From Globisporangium splendens (taxonomy: Eukaryota > Oomycota > Peronosporomycetes > Pythiales > Pythiaceae): a stretch of DNA of 57,988 nt. The stretch is taken from the NCBI GenBank assembly GCA_006386115.1, contig VFIW01000148.1, positions 32,501 to 90,488 on the forward strand. The letters are read 5' to 3'. Positions 9,470 to 19,705 of the stretch are shown one piece after another; the stretch's first letter is position 1; each line of letters begins with the position of its first letter. Position numbers and translations under genes: made by a program. The notes beneath the pieces were generated by a model. It did not search any database. It saw only the letters and a program-made list of their open reading frames with translations, and had not been told where the DNA came from.

Positions 9470-11080
9470 ACTTGGCTCTCGCAATATCTACGCATCGACG
9501 CGGTCACGAAATGCAAAGGTAGCCCGATGGGCGATCAAAACTCTTTCCGCAATGTCCCGAACAAGATCGAAAATGTCGCCAAATTCGGGATTTTCACTTT
9601 TAGACCCCCAACCCTTGCAGATACACCTAATCTGACTTCACCAGTCGTTTTCCCGTGTGAAAGTACCCCTAGAGACACTTCGTCACAAGTGCTCCCGTCA
9701 TTTGATCCGCTTCGTCTTTCTCAAAAAGATGCTCGGGTGAGTGAAGTTGCAGGCAGATCTCACTCAAAAGTTCACTTTTCTCGCAGGGTTTTCTTCGCCA
9801 CATCGGCTGTACGAATCGGATTACTGCGTGACTTGGCTCTAAACGTATCTACATACCGAGAGAATGATGCTCAGCTTTCGTCCCCCGATCAGCGATCAAA
9901 ATTGACTTCACACGATCACAAAACGTGAAAACAGCAGTTTTTGAAAAGGTCGAAAAAATGAGACGAAAATGCCGATTTGACCCCCTAGATGACATGCTAG
10001 CCCTTCTGACGATTGACGAGCGTGTTCCCCGTGGTCCATCACGTCTAGTCATCAATCGTCAGGTCGTCTGGGTTTTCATCTAGGCGGTCGGATGGGTCCC
10101 GGAAGGTGTCGACTCGCAAAAGTGAGATGCACTTTTTCGGACACGTTTGGTCGCCTCTGAGTCAATATTTAACTTTTTGAGACGAGTCCGGGCTCTAGAC
10201 ACATCTACGTGACTGCGGGAATGCGATTCGAACAAAGTCCCAATATGTGCAATCAAAATTGACTCCGCAATGAACCAAAACGTGTCGACCGGGGAGGGGG
10301 TCCCGAAGCTTCATATAGCAAATGGCTCGGAAAGTCAAAAGTCGTGGGTTTTTGTGGGTTTTGACCCTGATGCGTTGCAGTTAGACGCAATCTGACTTCA
10401 CCACCGTTTTTCCCGCATGAAAACACCCCTAGAAACATTGAATGGTGAGAGCTCCCGGCATTCTGTCCTCTTCGTCATTTTCCAAAAGATGTTTGAGTGA
10501 GTCAAGTTGCAGGCGGAGTTCACTCAAAGTTTTTTCCAGAGCCGTGTTTACTGCTGCCGTTTTGGCAATTTTGCACGAAACCATGCATGTCTGGACTCTA
10601 ATCATATCTACGCATTGAGGCGGCGACGATCTGACTTGGCAGCCCACTCAACTCTCAAAATTGACTCCAAGCCATTCGAAAAACGGTTGGCGGGGAGCAC
10701 TGCACCCGCAAAAAAAGGCGTGCCGGAGCCGATTTGACCCCCTAGAACCCCCTTGTTACCCGAATTAAAATAGACGAGCGTGTTCCCCGTGCTCCAACAC
10801 CACTAGTCATCGATTGTCAGGTGAGCTACTTTTTCATCTAGGGGGGTGGACAGGTCCGCGAAGGTGTTGGCGAGGACGACTTTGGTGACCTTTTGTTTGC
10901 GTTTTTTGGCGTCTCTAGGTCAATATTGAACTTTTTGCGATGTCTAGTGGCTCTAGGCATATGTACGCTACTACGAGAAGACGTTTCCGACAAGGTAGCT
11001 CGACGGGCGATCAAAATTGACTCCTAGGCGAAGAAAAGAGTGCGACCGGAAACCGAGATGACGCAAAATGGGTCCTTAAT
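9470..11080. repeat. Diverged ~360-400 bp IGS subrepeats
   Basis: A diverged motif of the type GCTCTAGACACATCTACG, followed 40-70 bp later by GATCAAAATTGACT, recurs near 9,477, 9,837, 10,192, 10,597 and 10,957. At a longer scale the block near 10,015 (GACGAGCGTGTTCCCCGTG) returns at about 10,772, so pairs of subrepeats form a unit of roughly 757 bp. The copies are quite diverged. Confidence 0.6.
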
Positions 11081-11543
11081 ATAGCAATGGCTCGAAACGC
11101 AAAAAAATTATTGTGAGCCAACCATTGACAATTGGCATGCTCTACCAACGCGAAAAGACGTGCCGTATTACCAGACAAGTTTGTGCAACTCGAGATCAGT
11201 CCACCTGTCGGCTGGGGGGGTTGAGTGGCCAGGAAGCACCCTCGCCAGTGATGTCTGGATCGAGTATACCGAGGTGTGGTATACCGTATACGACTTAACC
11301 ATCGTGTCGAGCATGGTCGAAAACATAGGTCCACACCCCGAGAGCGCTCAGAACCATTCATTTTTGCGTTCAGGAAGCGAGAAACAAATGTTGATATTTG
11401 GCTCAGAAAGTAATAGCAACGGTCAAGTATACTCAACGCAAGTGTATTTTGGTTGTGAGAGTGATGGTCTTTAGTGAAAAGTGGGTTATGGGTTTTATTG
11501 GGTGATCAAAGGTAAGTATCATCCAGAGTGACCTTTAGAAACC

Positions 11544-11627
11544 GACCTCCCCGTAGGCTAGTGGGTGAACGCTGGATGTTGAATCGAGCGGTCGAGGGTT
11601 CGATACCCGTTGCGGACGACTTTTTTT
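11544..11627 (+). tRNA. Degenerate tRNA-Gln(TTG)-like sequence
   Basis: A tRNA-like stretch with an A-box-like TAGGCTAGTGGG at 11,554, the anticodon-loop pattern CTGGATGTTGAATC at 11,572, a B-box GGTTCGATACC at 11,597-11,607 and a T-run from 11,621 that would stop pol III. The order and spacing match tRNA-Gln(TTG). The acceptor and T stems do not pair well, so I read it as a pseudogene or a tRNA-derived SINE head inside the IGS. Confidence 0.4.
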
Positions 11628-11727
11628 CTTTTGGGTATCAATTCCGAGCCAAAAAATATTCCTGCGCGCGCGCTGAAAAACCAACGTCCAGCATATTCCG
11701 TGTGACAGTTTCTAGCACATGGTGACG

Positions 11728-12180
11728 CATGGCGACGCACACACACACAGCTGACCGTCACACGTCACACATTTGTACACGCACATACAGCATATTCACC
11801 CGCAGTATGCTGTATGAGAGACACGCACACAAAGAGATCGCCGTCACACGTCACACATCAGTACACGCGCATGCAGCATATTCGCGCGCACACACATGCC
11901 CATGCAGCGGACACCTTCTCATAGAACCTTTATATTAATAATGAAGCAAATGCGAAAGTGATCGCGTGCATTCACACAGCAAGCGCATATTCACGCATAT
12001 TCGCGCGAAGGTGTCGGGAAGAGCCGCATGCACAGAGCACACAATCCATAAAAAGTGCATGCTTCCAAGCGCGCATTTTCGCTAGTGTCCTGCATATTCA
12101 GCTCCACCGCGCATATTCACGCGCGCACCGCATGTGCGCACACACAGACGCCTTGCGCATATTCGCGCAAAAGCCGTAAC
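11728..12180. repeat. CA-rich and GCATATTC-rich tract in the IGS
   Basis: Alternating ACACAC runs and many copies of GCATATTCACGCG / GCATATTCGCGCG with variable spacing. It is simple-sequence DNA without a gene. Confidence 0.6.
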
Positions 12181-12242
12181 TAAGGCGGAAACACGCATTT
12201 TCACGCGGAAGCTTCCGCGCAAACGGCCCATTTTCCGAGCCT

Positions 12243-13165
12243 GTTAGATCAGCAAAATGACTGTCAAATTTGCACGCCCAAACAGCCAGAAATCCGAGCC
12301 AATTAATACAGCGAAATGACTTGGCCGTTTTCGCACCCAAATCCAGCCCAAATCCCGATACTGTTAATACAGCAAAGTACTTGGCAGATTCCCGCACACA
12401 CAGAAACACAACCCAGAAACCGAGCCAGTTAAAACAGCAAAAGTACTTGGCACATTTCTCAAAAGAGGAGCGAGCCAAACGCGATACTGTTAATATAGCA
12501 AATTGGACTTGGCCGATTTGCACACAATAACAATAGCGACAAAGTCCCGGTACTGTTAATGTAGCAAATTGGACGGCCAAATTCGCAAGCGAAAACAGCC
12601 AAATAGCGAGCCAACTAATACAGCAAAAGAACTTGGCCAATTTCCCCACACGCAGAACAGCCTCATAGTCGATGCTGTTGGAACAGCAAATGACTTGGTC
12701 GTTTTTCCGAGCCAAAACAAGCCAAAACCCGAGCCTGTTAGAACAGAATAAACACTTGGTCGTTTTCGCACGCAAAAACAGCCAAACAGCGAGCCTGTTA
12801 CAACAGCAAAGTACTTGGTGGATTTCAACACACGCAGAGCGACCCAAATCCGATACTGTCAAAACAGCAAATGATTTGAGAGTTTCCCCACGCACAAAAA
12901 GCACACGCCAGATACCGATACTGTTAATACAGCGATTTGGACTTGGCAGATTTCTCGAAAAGAGAAGCAGCCAAACTCCCTACTGTTCATACAGCAATTT
13001 GGACTTGTTCAATTTGCAAGCAAAACAAGCCAAAACCCGAGCCTGTTAATACAGCGATTTGGACTTGGTGCTTTTCTCAAAAAGAGAAGCAATCAAACAC
13101 CTACTGTTCATACAGCAATTTGGACTTGTGCAAATCTGCACCCAGCAACAACAGAGACCAGATGG
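12243..13165. repeat. IGS tandem array, 62-bp unit, about 15 copies
   Basis: The core TGTTAATACAGCAAA followed by ACTTGG and an A/C-rich filler recurs near 12,243, 12,302, 12,364, 12,427, 12,490, 12,556, 12,616, 12,677, 12,738, 12,798, 12,859, 12,924, 12,985, 13,047 and 13,107. Spacing is 59-66 bp. Position between 28S and 18S suggests the enhancer or spacer-promoter type of IGS repeat; that role is inferred. Confidence 0.85.
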
Positions 13166-13377
13166 CCCACACTGCCAACAGACACACCAGAAAGTTTGAG
13201 AACGAGAGAAGACGAACCGCCCCTCGCTCTCACACCTTTGCGAAAGTAATGAGCCTTTCACGCCGCAGTGGCGCGTTGTATTATGATGATCATGCGATAC
13301 CACACCCGCTTTGCAGCGGTGCAGTATAAGTGGGGGGAGCAGACGTTAATGGAGGGGGGAGAAATGTTCATTTCTGA

Positions 13378-13785
13378 ACAAATCAATAGAACAAGGGCTA
13401 AATCTCAGCAGATCGTAGTACAAGACTACTCTCATGCTTACAACACCCCGTTCTGTATTTAAGTCGTCTACAAAGGATTTATCTTTCCCAATATTTGAAA
13501 TTACAATTCAGCATACTCTCCACTACCAACACTTGTCAGGCAATGTGAGTGCGTCGCAATTTTATGATGTTGGATGACCAAAGGACATCTATCGCTATTC
13601 GCGGTACATCAGGAAAGGTGATTATCGTCTATTCCAGCATGGATTCTAACTTAGAGGCGTTCAGCTATAATCCTACAGATGGTAGCTTGGCAGCACTAGC
13701 TTTTCAGCTAACTGCAGTTACCAATTATCTGAACCAACGGTTCCTCTCGTACTGGGTTGGATTACTGTTTAGACAACGAACTCAT

Positions 13786-13840
<55 letters not shown>

Positions 13841-13943
13841 ATTAGTGGGTGAACAATCCAACAATTGGCGAGTTCTACTTCGCAATGATAGGAAGAGCCG
13901 ACATCGAAGAATCAAAAAGCAACGTCGCTATGGACGCTTGGCT

Positions 13944-13986
<43 letters not shown>

Positions 13987-14173
13987 AGCTTAAAATTCTA
14001 AAGAACTAAAGGATCGATAGGCCACGCTTTCACGGTTTGTATTCACACTGAAAATCAAAATCAAGTGAGCTTTTACCCTTTTGTTCTACATGAGATTTCT
14101 GTTCTCATTGAGCTCACCTTAGGACACCTGTGTTATCATTTAACAGACGTGCCGCCCCAGCCAAACTCCCCAC
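13378..14173 (-). rRNA. 28S rRNA, 3' part only
   Basis: The minus strand carries the LSU 3' region from GTGGGGAGTTTGGCTGGG at 14,173, through the sarcin-ricin loop (CCAGTACGAGAGGAACC, near 13,750), to the end near TTCTATTGATTTGT at about 13,378. Everything upstream in the LSU is missing and replaced by the Crypton-like sequence. The 3' end is placed by likeness to known LSU ends and may be off by a few bases. Confidence 0.93.
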
Positions 14174-15996
14174 GTGTCGAGCAGCTCCAACATCTCCGCG
14201 TCGGATGGGAAAGAGAGCAAGTCGAGTTCTTCTTCTGCTGACAGGTCGTTCACTCCAATAGCGCAACTTCCGCTGCCACGTACTCCACCGTTGTGTCGCG
14301 CCAACAGCTCTGCGACCGGAATGTGTTCGTCGTCGCTGTCGATCTCCATCACGCTTTCTCTCTCCAGCAACTGGATGTGTTGAGCCGACAGACCTTCCTC
14401 TCCCATAGTCGACACCGGCAGCAACCCAGACACTCGCTCACTGATTCGCACGCTCTCCATCGCTCTCTGAACCGAGTCATCCGCGCGGTAGATCGTTTGC
14501 TGGGTCTGGAAACTGTGATACATTTGGCGAGAGAGGCTGTACAGTTGCTGCATGTTCAGCTCCTTCGACGCCTTCGTGACGTAGATGGATCTGCAATCGC
14601 GGATTGACACCACTTTGCCGAACTTCATGTACACGAGCTTCTAGAACCGCTTCGTCAAATACGGCTCTTGCTCACCACGTCGATCAATGAACAGGCTGGA
14701 GCAACCACTCCGAGCCAAGTTATCACGATGTTGGAGGTAAACTTCAAAGTCCGACGTGAAGCGAGGTGGAAGCACCACCACAACGGGACCATAAATGTGG
14801 TACGTCTTGTGCCGCTTCACAGTCATCACCACGAAGCCGTTCACAATCTTGATCTCTTCGCGCTTGATCATGTTGAAGACTTGGAGACGCTGCGGAGGGA
14901 TACTGAACAACAGCACAACCAGAAAGTAGTTCCGGAACGCTATGTACGTCTCCCAAGTTGGCTCGCCACTCTCTTCAAAGTCACCACGCGCTTCGTCCAT
15001 GTGGTTCTTCAAGTCGTTGTCGACAAACGCGAGAATGTCGGAGTAACTTGGTAGCTCAAGGAGGCGATCTGCCTTGGCTTTAGGGTCGCGGTCAGTCACT
15101 CGGCGCTTGGAGATACTGAAGCACAATCCCTGAAGCATGTCGCGGCTTTCCTTGAGGCTGACTTGCAGGAGAACGTCGACACGCCAGTTCAGGAAGACCA
15201 CCAAAGTGCGCAGGTAGTTGTACACCGTCGACTTGTTCAGCGGCTTTTTATTCACGTCCAGCCCAACCATCATTGTGAACACGTTCAGCCGAGGGACGTG
15301 GAAGATCACCTGGCACGAGCTTGGACGCTTCAGTCGCTTCATGAAGGTGACGTTGTCGAGGTTGTGGAAGTCGGCGAGCTTCCCGAGCGCAGTTCGAAAC
15401 TTCGACAGGAAAGGTTCAGGGCGACGAATGCTCATGTGCTTTCCAAGCGATGTGTCCGACATGACCCACGCAACAAAGTCCGGAAAGTGTTTCATGAGCT
15501 CTGCATGAGATGGCGCGAGATTCTTGTGGCGATGGATGCCAGTCGGTGGCGGGCGGAACAACGGCTCAAGCTCGACAACAACTTCTTCGCTCTTCTCCTC
15601 GTCTTCGTCACCGAGGCCCGTTTCTTCGAGCGACGTTGCCTCAGCTCCAGGCGCACAGGACTTGGCATGGCGCGACCAGTTGGTTCGAGATACTTCCTTG
15701 CCGCAGTGCTCGCAAGATCTCGCATCGTGATTGCGCAGGTGGCTCTGGAGCAACTTGGTCGTCTTGAATGTGCGCAGCGGCTCACACTCAGGGCAGAAGA
15801 GATCGGGTAGACCAGCGTGGGCTGATGCTCGGTGGTGATTCATCTTCTGCCGCGTCGAGTACGTCTTCATGCAGATCGGAGCGTAGAAGCACGGTACGTC
15901 GGGCATCTTGGAACGTAGCGATGCTGGCTTGGCGGCTTGCTTGGTGGTGGACAGGAAATCCAAAAGTGAGTTCCATGATCGGACGCAAACTTTCAT
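14140..15996 (-). pseudogene. Crypton-like tyrosine recombinase, zinc fingers at N-terminus
   Basis: The first ATG is at 15,996. Residues 30-115 hold three Cys/His fingers: C-x4-C...H-x4-H, CPEC...H-x3-H and CEHC...H-x4-C. An acidic linker follows. The C-terminal half has the features of a tyrosine recombinase: an Arg in PPQRLQVFNMI, a Lys-containing beta element (VKRHKTYHIYG), then in the same frame an Arg (IRDCRSIY), a His (RQMYHSFQ) and the likely nucleophile Tyr in TIYR. A TAG at 14,641-14,643 interrupts the frame before the last motifs, so the gene is broken unless read through. The last ten codons (WGVWLGRHVC) and the TAA come from 28S sequence. Such recombinases insert circular Cryptons, a group known from oomycetes. 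The family call rests on motif order; the catalytic assignment is tentative. Confidence 0.6.
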
Positions 15997-16185
15997 GATC
16001 CTTCCTCTGAAGACAGGGAGTGAGGATATGTCCAAGTGCGCGCATCATTGAAGATCAAACGTGCGCGATGACAGCGAGCTGTCACAAGTGCTGTTTCATG
16101 CGTTGAAACACTCATCCATTATCTCTGACATTGCATCTCTCATATATCTCATTTCTCATTTGCTTCTCCATTTTTCTCATGCCAA
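15997..16185. other. Upstream flank of the Crypton-like gene
   Basis: I find no 28S sequence resuming here, so the left boundary of the element and the other half of the 28S are not visible. A GCGCGC-rich stretch and the short inverted motif CAGCGAGCTG near 16,073 are the only structure seen. Confidence 0.4.
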
Positions 16186-16430
16186 TATACCCACTTTTTC
16201 CCTCCCCCTCTCTCTTCTCTTTCTCAATTCCCTCCTCCTCCCCCTCTCTCTCTCTTCTCTCTTTCTCTCTCAATTCCCTCCCCCTCTCTCTCCTCTTTCT
16301 CAATTCCCTCGCCCTTTCTCTCTTCTCTCTTCCCTCTCATTCTCTCCCCTCTCTCTCTCCTCTCATTCTTTGCCCTCCCCCTCTCTCTCTTCGCTTCCCC
16401 CTTCTCTTTCTTTTTTCCCATTCTGATTAC
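16186..16430. repeat. Polypyrimidine (CTCT/TTTCTC) low-complexity tract
   Basis: About 240 bases almost wholly C and T on the plus strand, built from CTCTCTCT, TTTCTCAATTCCCTC and CCCCTCTCTC blocks. Long frames here are products of composition. Confidence 0.9.
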
Positions 16431-16779
16431 ACCATCGCTTTTTCTTCACCTCTCCCTGTGCCTCTTCTCTATTTATTCGCAACATTCTCCTCGCACTTTC
16501 TTTATGGATACATACCTCCTCTCCTTTACTCTTTTTTTAATTTTCTTGTCCCCGCCTTCACTTCTTCGTAGCTCTGAAATGTACCCACAAGCTGCATCCC
16601 AATTCAAATCCGAACACCAATATTTGAAACACGCTCTATAGCGTCCGAGAATGCTGGATGGGGCTCATAAACAATCAATATGTACGGCTATTCAGGACAC
16701 CAGATGTGGGTGAGTTGGTGTGCAAAGTTTTACTGTATGAAGCTCCAATTTGGATCTTTACATTTCCACTCAACCCGTT
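16431..16779. other. No recognisable feature
   Basis: T-rich DNA followed by unique-looking sequence. I see no gene, RNA or repeat boundary. Confidence 0.5.
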
Positions 16780-17420
16780 GAACAACGATATTCAGCGCAT
16801 ACACGTACGTACCCGTCAAATCTGATACTTGTTTCCGATTCCCCATACAAAACTCACACAAAGTCCAAGTTTTCAGACAATATCACGTTGTATTGCGTGC
16901 AATGCGAGTGCATGTCCTGGTGTGCCAACAACAGTGCCACAGTGTACATAAAAGAGTCAGCAGGTACCACTGTCGTGTTGCCCACATAAAGTGACGTGGT
17001 CATACAAACTTTCATACAATTTGGGTCAGTACTGAGGTCACGCGAGCAGAGTGTCGATTACAAGGGTGCCGTGTACATAGACGAGTCAGTAGGTACCACT
17101 GTCGTGTTGCCTACATAAAGTGACGTGGTCATACAAACTCTCATACAATTTGCCTTTATATTCGCTTTGTATTGTGCCAATCACACTCTCACCTGTGTAA
17201 ATCAATATTTGTCGCATAGCCGTGCGTCCCCCGTCAAATGTGATACTTGCATCGCATTCACCATACAAAAATACATACAAGTGGAAGTTTTCATGAGGTT
17301 TCGAGCACTTTTGCCTGAGCTCAAATAGAGTGGTACACTGTGCATAGACAGGTCTGAAATCCCACAGTCGTGTTCGCGATACAAAAGTAGGCAGGTATAC
17401 AAAGTTTCATACAAATTAGC
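16780..17420. repeat. Diverged duplicated blocks
   Basis: The block at 16,944-17,023 (GAGTCAGCAGGTACCACTG ... ACAATTTG) returns at 17,073-17,152 with few changes and, more diverged, near 17,338. The block at about 16,797-16,880 (CCCGTCAAATCTGATACTTG) returns near 17,222-17,295. This looks like an old satellite or a duplicated non-coding element. Confidence 0.6.
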
Positions 17421-17778
17421 TCACTACAGCCCGCGCTGCAAGCACATTCGTCTTTGACTCACATTGAGTATACTATACAAACTGACAGACAAATCAATGT
17501 GGTCCACCCTAACCATGTATATATTTAGACCTAATTGAAAGATTTCAAGAGAAACCCCGAAGATATCGATGGTTAAGTTAATATAGAAAAGCCCAGTCAA
17601 ATTTGCTCATCATTTTTCCCAAAACAAGCTGGGCTCGTCATGGTTACGTTAATATAGAAACCCCGAGCCAAATTAGCTCGTCATGGTTCACGTCGGAGAG
17701 CCTAACCACTTTGACTTGAAATTTGTATGATGACGAGCCTGTTTAGGGACAAATGAACCGTATTGAAGGCAATGTATA

Positions 17779-18300
17779 CATTTCGAGATGTACAATGCAC
17801 TTTTTATGTACACAAATGGTACCACCGAATAGCCCACATTTTTGTCTACCCGAATATATGAAGGTTGTCGAATGAATGCAAAAACTCGCGACAGCAGAGT
17901 TGTTTCCCTACTCGGACGAGGTTTTTCGAAATAACGAGAGTGGGATCTCACTTTTTGCACATTCCGACTTCAGATTCGGATTCCCCGGATTTTTTCACAT
18001 CCTACCATGTGTTTGTATGATAGTTTGTATGCACACCCATGATACCATCAACAACAACGCGAACTATCGGTTTCGAGAGGTCCAGTGTACTTTTTCTGTC
18101 CGGAAAACATACACTCCTGTGTCCCGCATTTTCGTCTACCAGAATATATGACGGACGTCACCCAACTCGCAAAACTCGCTTCAGCGTCGCAGTTCTACAT
18201 GTGCGCAAGGTTTATTGAAAAACCTCGAGTGGGATCGCACTTTTTTCTGAAATCTGACTTGATATTCGGACTCGCCGTATTTTTTGGCACTTTGTATCCA
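17779..18300. repeat. Two diverged copies, ~292 bp apart
   Basis: TTTCGAGATGTACAATGCAC at 17,779 corresponds to TTTCGAGAGGTCCAGTGTAC near 18,071, and the likeness continues through the GTCTACCCGAATATATGA and GAGTGGGATC motifs. No protein is shared by both copies. Confidence 0.55.
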
Positions 18301-18569
18301 AAGATCAGCCAGTTTCGTGTATATTTAGTTGGTGGCCGTTTTCTGCACATGCCACACTTACTTTTTGCATAGTATACTTTATTCAAGCATACTAACCGAT
18401 TTTCAGGTTCGTATCTGCTAAGGATGTCGAGTTATGGCCACAAATTGAAATGCTGCATTCTGATTGGCTTACGTGTAGCCCTAACGGATATTTTTTGTAT
18501 GTGATTTATAATAGCAGAGTGGTTGACTTGAAGTTTGTAGGGGTGCTATTTCCTATTGTTTTCCGATAC

Positions 18570-18705
18570 AAAGTGGCGCCGCTTTGCGCTCCGGCGCCGC
18601 CGGGTGCTACTTGCTAATGTTTTGTATGGGAAAGAGGCGCCGCCGGGTGCGATCCCGAAAGCTTCACCCTTATGTATCGGAAATCATTCCTGGCGGCGCC
18701 ACTTT
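18570..18705. repeat. MITE-like element with 11-bp terminal inverted repeats
   Basis: A 136-bp unit begins AAAGTGGCGCC (18,570-18,580) and ends with its reverse complement (18,695-18,705). The inverted likeness extends weakly to CGATACA outside the left end and TGTATCG inside the right end. The interior repeats GCGCCGCCGGGTGC twice. It has no coding capacity. Confidence 0.45.
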
Positions 18706-18730
18706 AGGGCCCCTAAACCCTAAACCCTAG
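18703..18730. repeat. Head-to-head telomere-like motif
   Basis: One TTTAGGG unit (18,703-18,709) is followed, after one C, by CCCTAAACCCTAAACCCTAG (18,711-18,730). TTTAGGG is the telomere unit known in oomycetes. The tract is very short. Confidence 0.5.
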
Positions 18731-18913
18731 CCTCCAGAATTGGAAAATAGTCCGTATGGAACCCCAGGCCACTATAGTATAGCACCCCTATGACTGTAGA
18801 AAACCATAGCCCACTGACGAAGCAGTTGCGAAAGATTGCCAACGGGACCTTTTCCGGCGATCTTTGGACACGTGTAAGTTCTGGTGATCTTACATTTTTA
18901 ATACAATAAACCC

Positions 18914-18981
18914 TTGGACAACGGACGTTCTTCACCTTGGCTCACTTGGTCACTTGGTCGCTTCATGGCCGATTGGAAAGT
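18914..18981 (-). mobile_element. Truncated left piece of the Ty3 element that hosts E1
   Basis: These 68 bases are the start of the convergent ORF found at 45,842 (same MKRPSDQV beginning), here in the opposite orientation. They end at AAAGT, the E1 target-site duplication; the rest of the host element resumes at 26,620. The outer edge at 18,914 is an abrupt break into unrelated DNA. The host element runs on the plus strand, so this convergent ORF reads on the minus strand here. Confidence 0.8.
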
Positions 18982-19629
18982 TGTAAAAGGGCGCTGTTCC
19001 AAACAGTACCTTAAACACGGCACACACGCTTGTGCCAGAGGAAGCGTCTCCCGACTTGGAGGGAGGAAGGAAGACTTGAGGGCTTGGTGGTAAAATTGCA
19101 ACTGAGTTGAAATGCTTATGGTTCCTGACACTACATGTAAAACACCACTAGGGCTCCTAGAGGTTTTATAACTAAAACCTAAACATACACAATAAAACCT
19201 ATGAATATGATATATAAACCTTGGGTACACTGAGGTTGAACCCACGAGATCTTCGAGAAGCTTGAACTTGAAGTCCCGTGGAAAATTCCCTGCAAAGTGA
19301 TTGGCTACAGCCACTCACTTCAGGTGGCAGAGACACGTTGGTCTCATCACCAGTGCAGTTTCCCAAGTGGGAACCATCACTCAGTACTTGATTAGTACAT
19401 GGATGTCATCACTCTGTACTGATTAGTACGTGTGAACAACATTCTGCACTGATCAGCACAGAGAGCGCTCGTGACGTCATGGGATGACGTCACATGTGCA
19501 TGTGGGGATTGTCGTACCGTAATCCCTTTGTTGTTTGTCTCTCCACAATGCACACTGAAGGTGGTGTGTGGTACACTAGATCTGGGAACAGATCCACCTT
19601 CATGTAATGGCTAAGTATAGCCCATTACA
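18982..19629 (-). repeat. E1 3' LTR
   Basis: 648 bp; on the minus strand it begins TGTAATGGGC and ends CCCTTTTACA. The left flank is the AAAGT target-site duplication. It contains two intact TGACGTCA palindromes. Confidence 0.9.
19472..19492. promoter_or_regulatory. Paired TGACGTCA sites in E1 3' LTR
   Basis: TGACGTCA occurs at 19,472-19,479 and 19,485-19,492, separated by five bases. This is the core bound by CREB/ATF-type bZIP factors. The pair is present in all LTRs of this family in the window, with one site mutated in the E1 5' LTR. The regulatory role is inferred. Confidence 0.5.
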
Positions 19630-19642
19630 TCATCCCCTCCTT
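19630..19642 (-). other. E1 polypurine tract
   Basis: The minus strand reads AAGGAGGGGATGA directly before the 3' LTR start TGTAATGGGC, the expected plus-strand primer site. Confidence 0.75.
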
Positions 19643-19705
19643 AAAGTCACAAGTACCTTGCGTACTTTTGCAGACCTTTCGGAGCAGTTCACTTTCCGAT
19701 TGGCG

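Larger units (their letters stand above)
7913..13377 (-). other. rDNA intergenic spacer (NTS plus 5' ETS)
   Basis: The whole interval from the 28S 3' end to the 18S 5' end, about 5.5 kb in the minus direction. The part next to 18S (7,913-9,200) is A/C-rich single-copy DNA, presumably the external transcribed spacer. Next come long diverged repeats (about 9,470-11,080), a tRNA-like sequence, a CA/GCATATTC-rich tract and a 62-bp repeat array. The long frames in this stretch follow the repeat periodicity and are not genes. I did not recognise a 5S gene, the pol I promoter or the pol I terminator. Confidence 0.85.

Noticed and set aside
12098..12904. 268-codon minus-strand frame in the IGS
   Set aside because: Its protein repeats with the 62-bp array and is rich in Cys/Phe from the repeat; it is a shadow of non-coding repeats.
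12243..13165. CRISPR-like array
   Set aside because: Repeats are imperfect throughout, without unique spacers of fixed length, and lie in a eukaryotic rDNA spacer.
7913..13377. 5S rRNA gene in the spacer
   Set aside because: I looked for the conserved 5S internal control region on both strands and did not find it.
16061..16571. Leu/Ser-rich frames at 16.1-16.6 kb
   Set aside because: Produced by the CT-rich tract.
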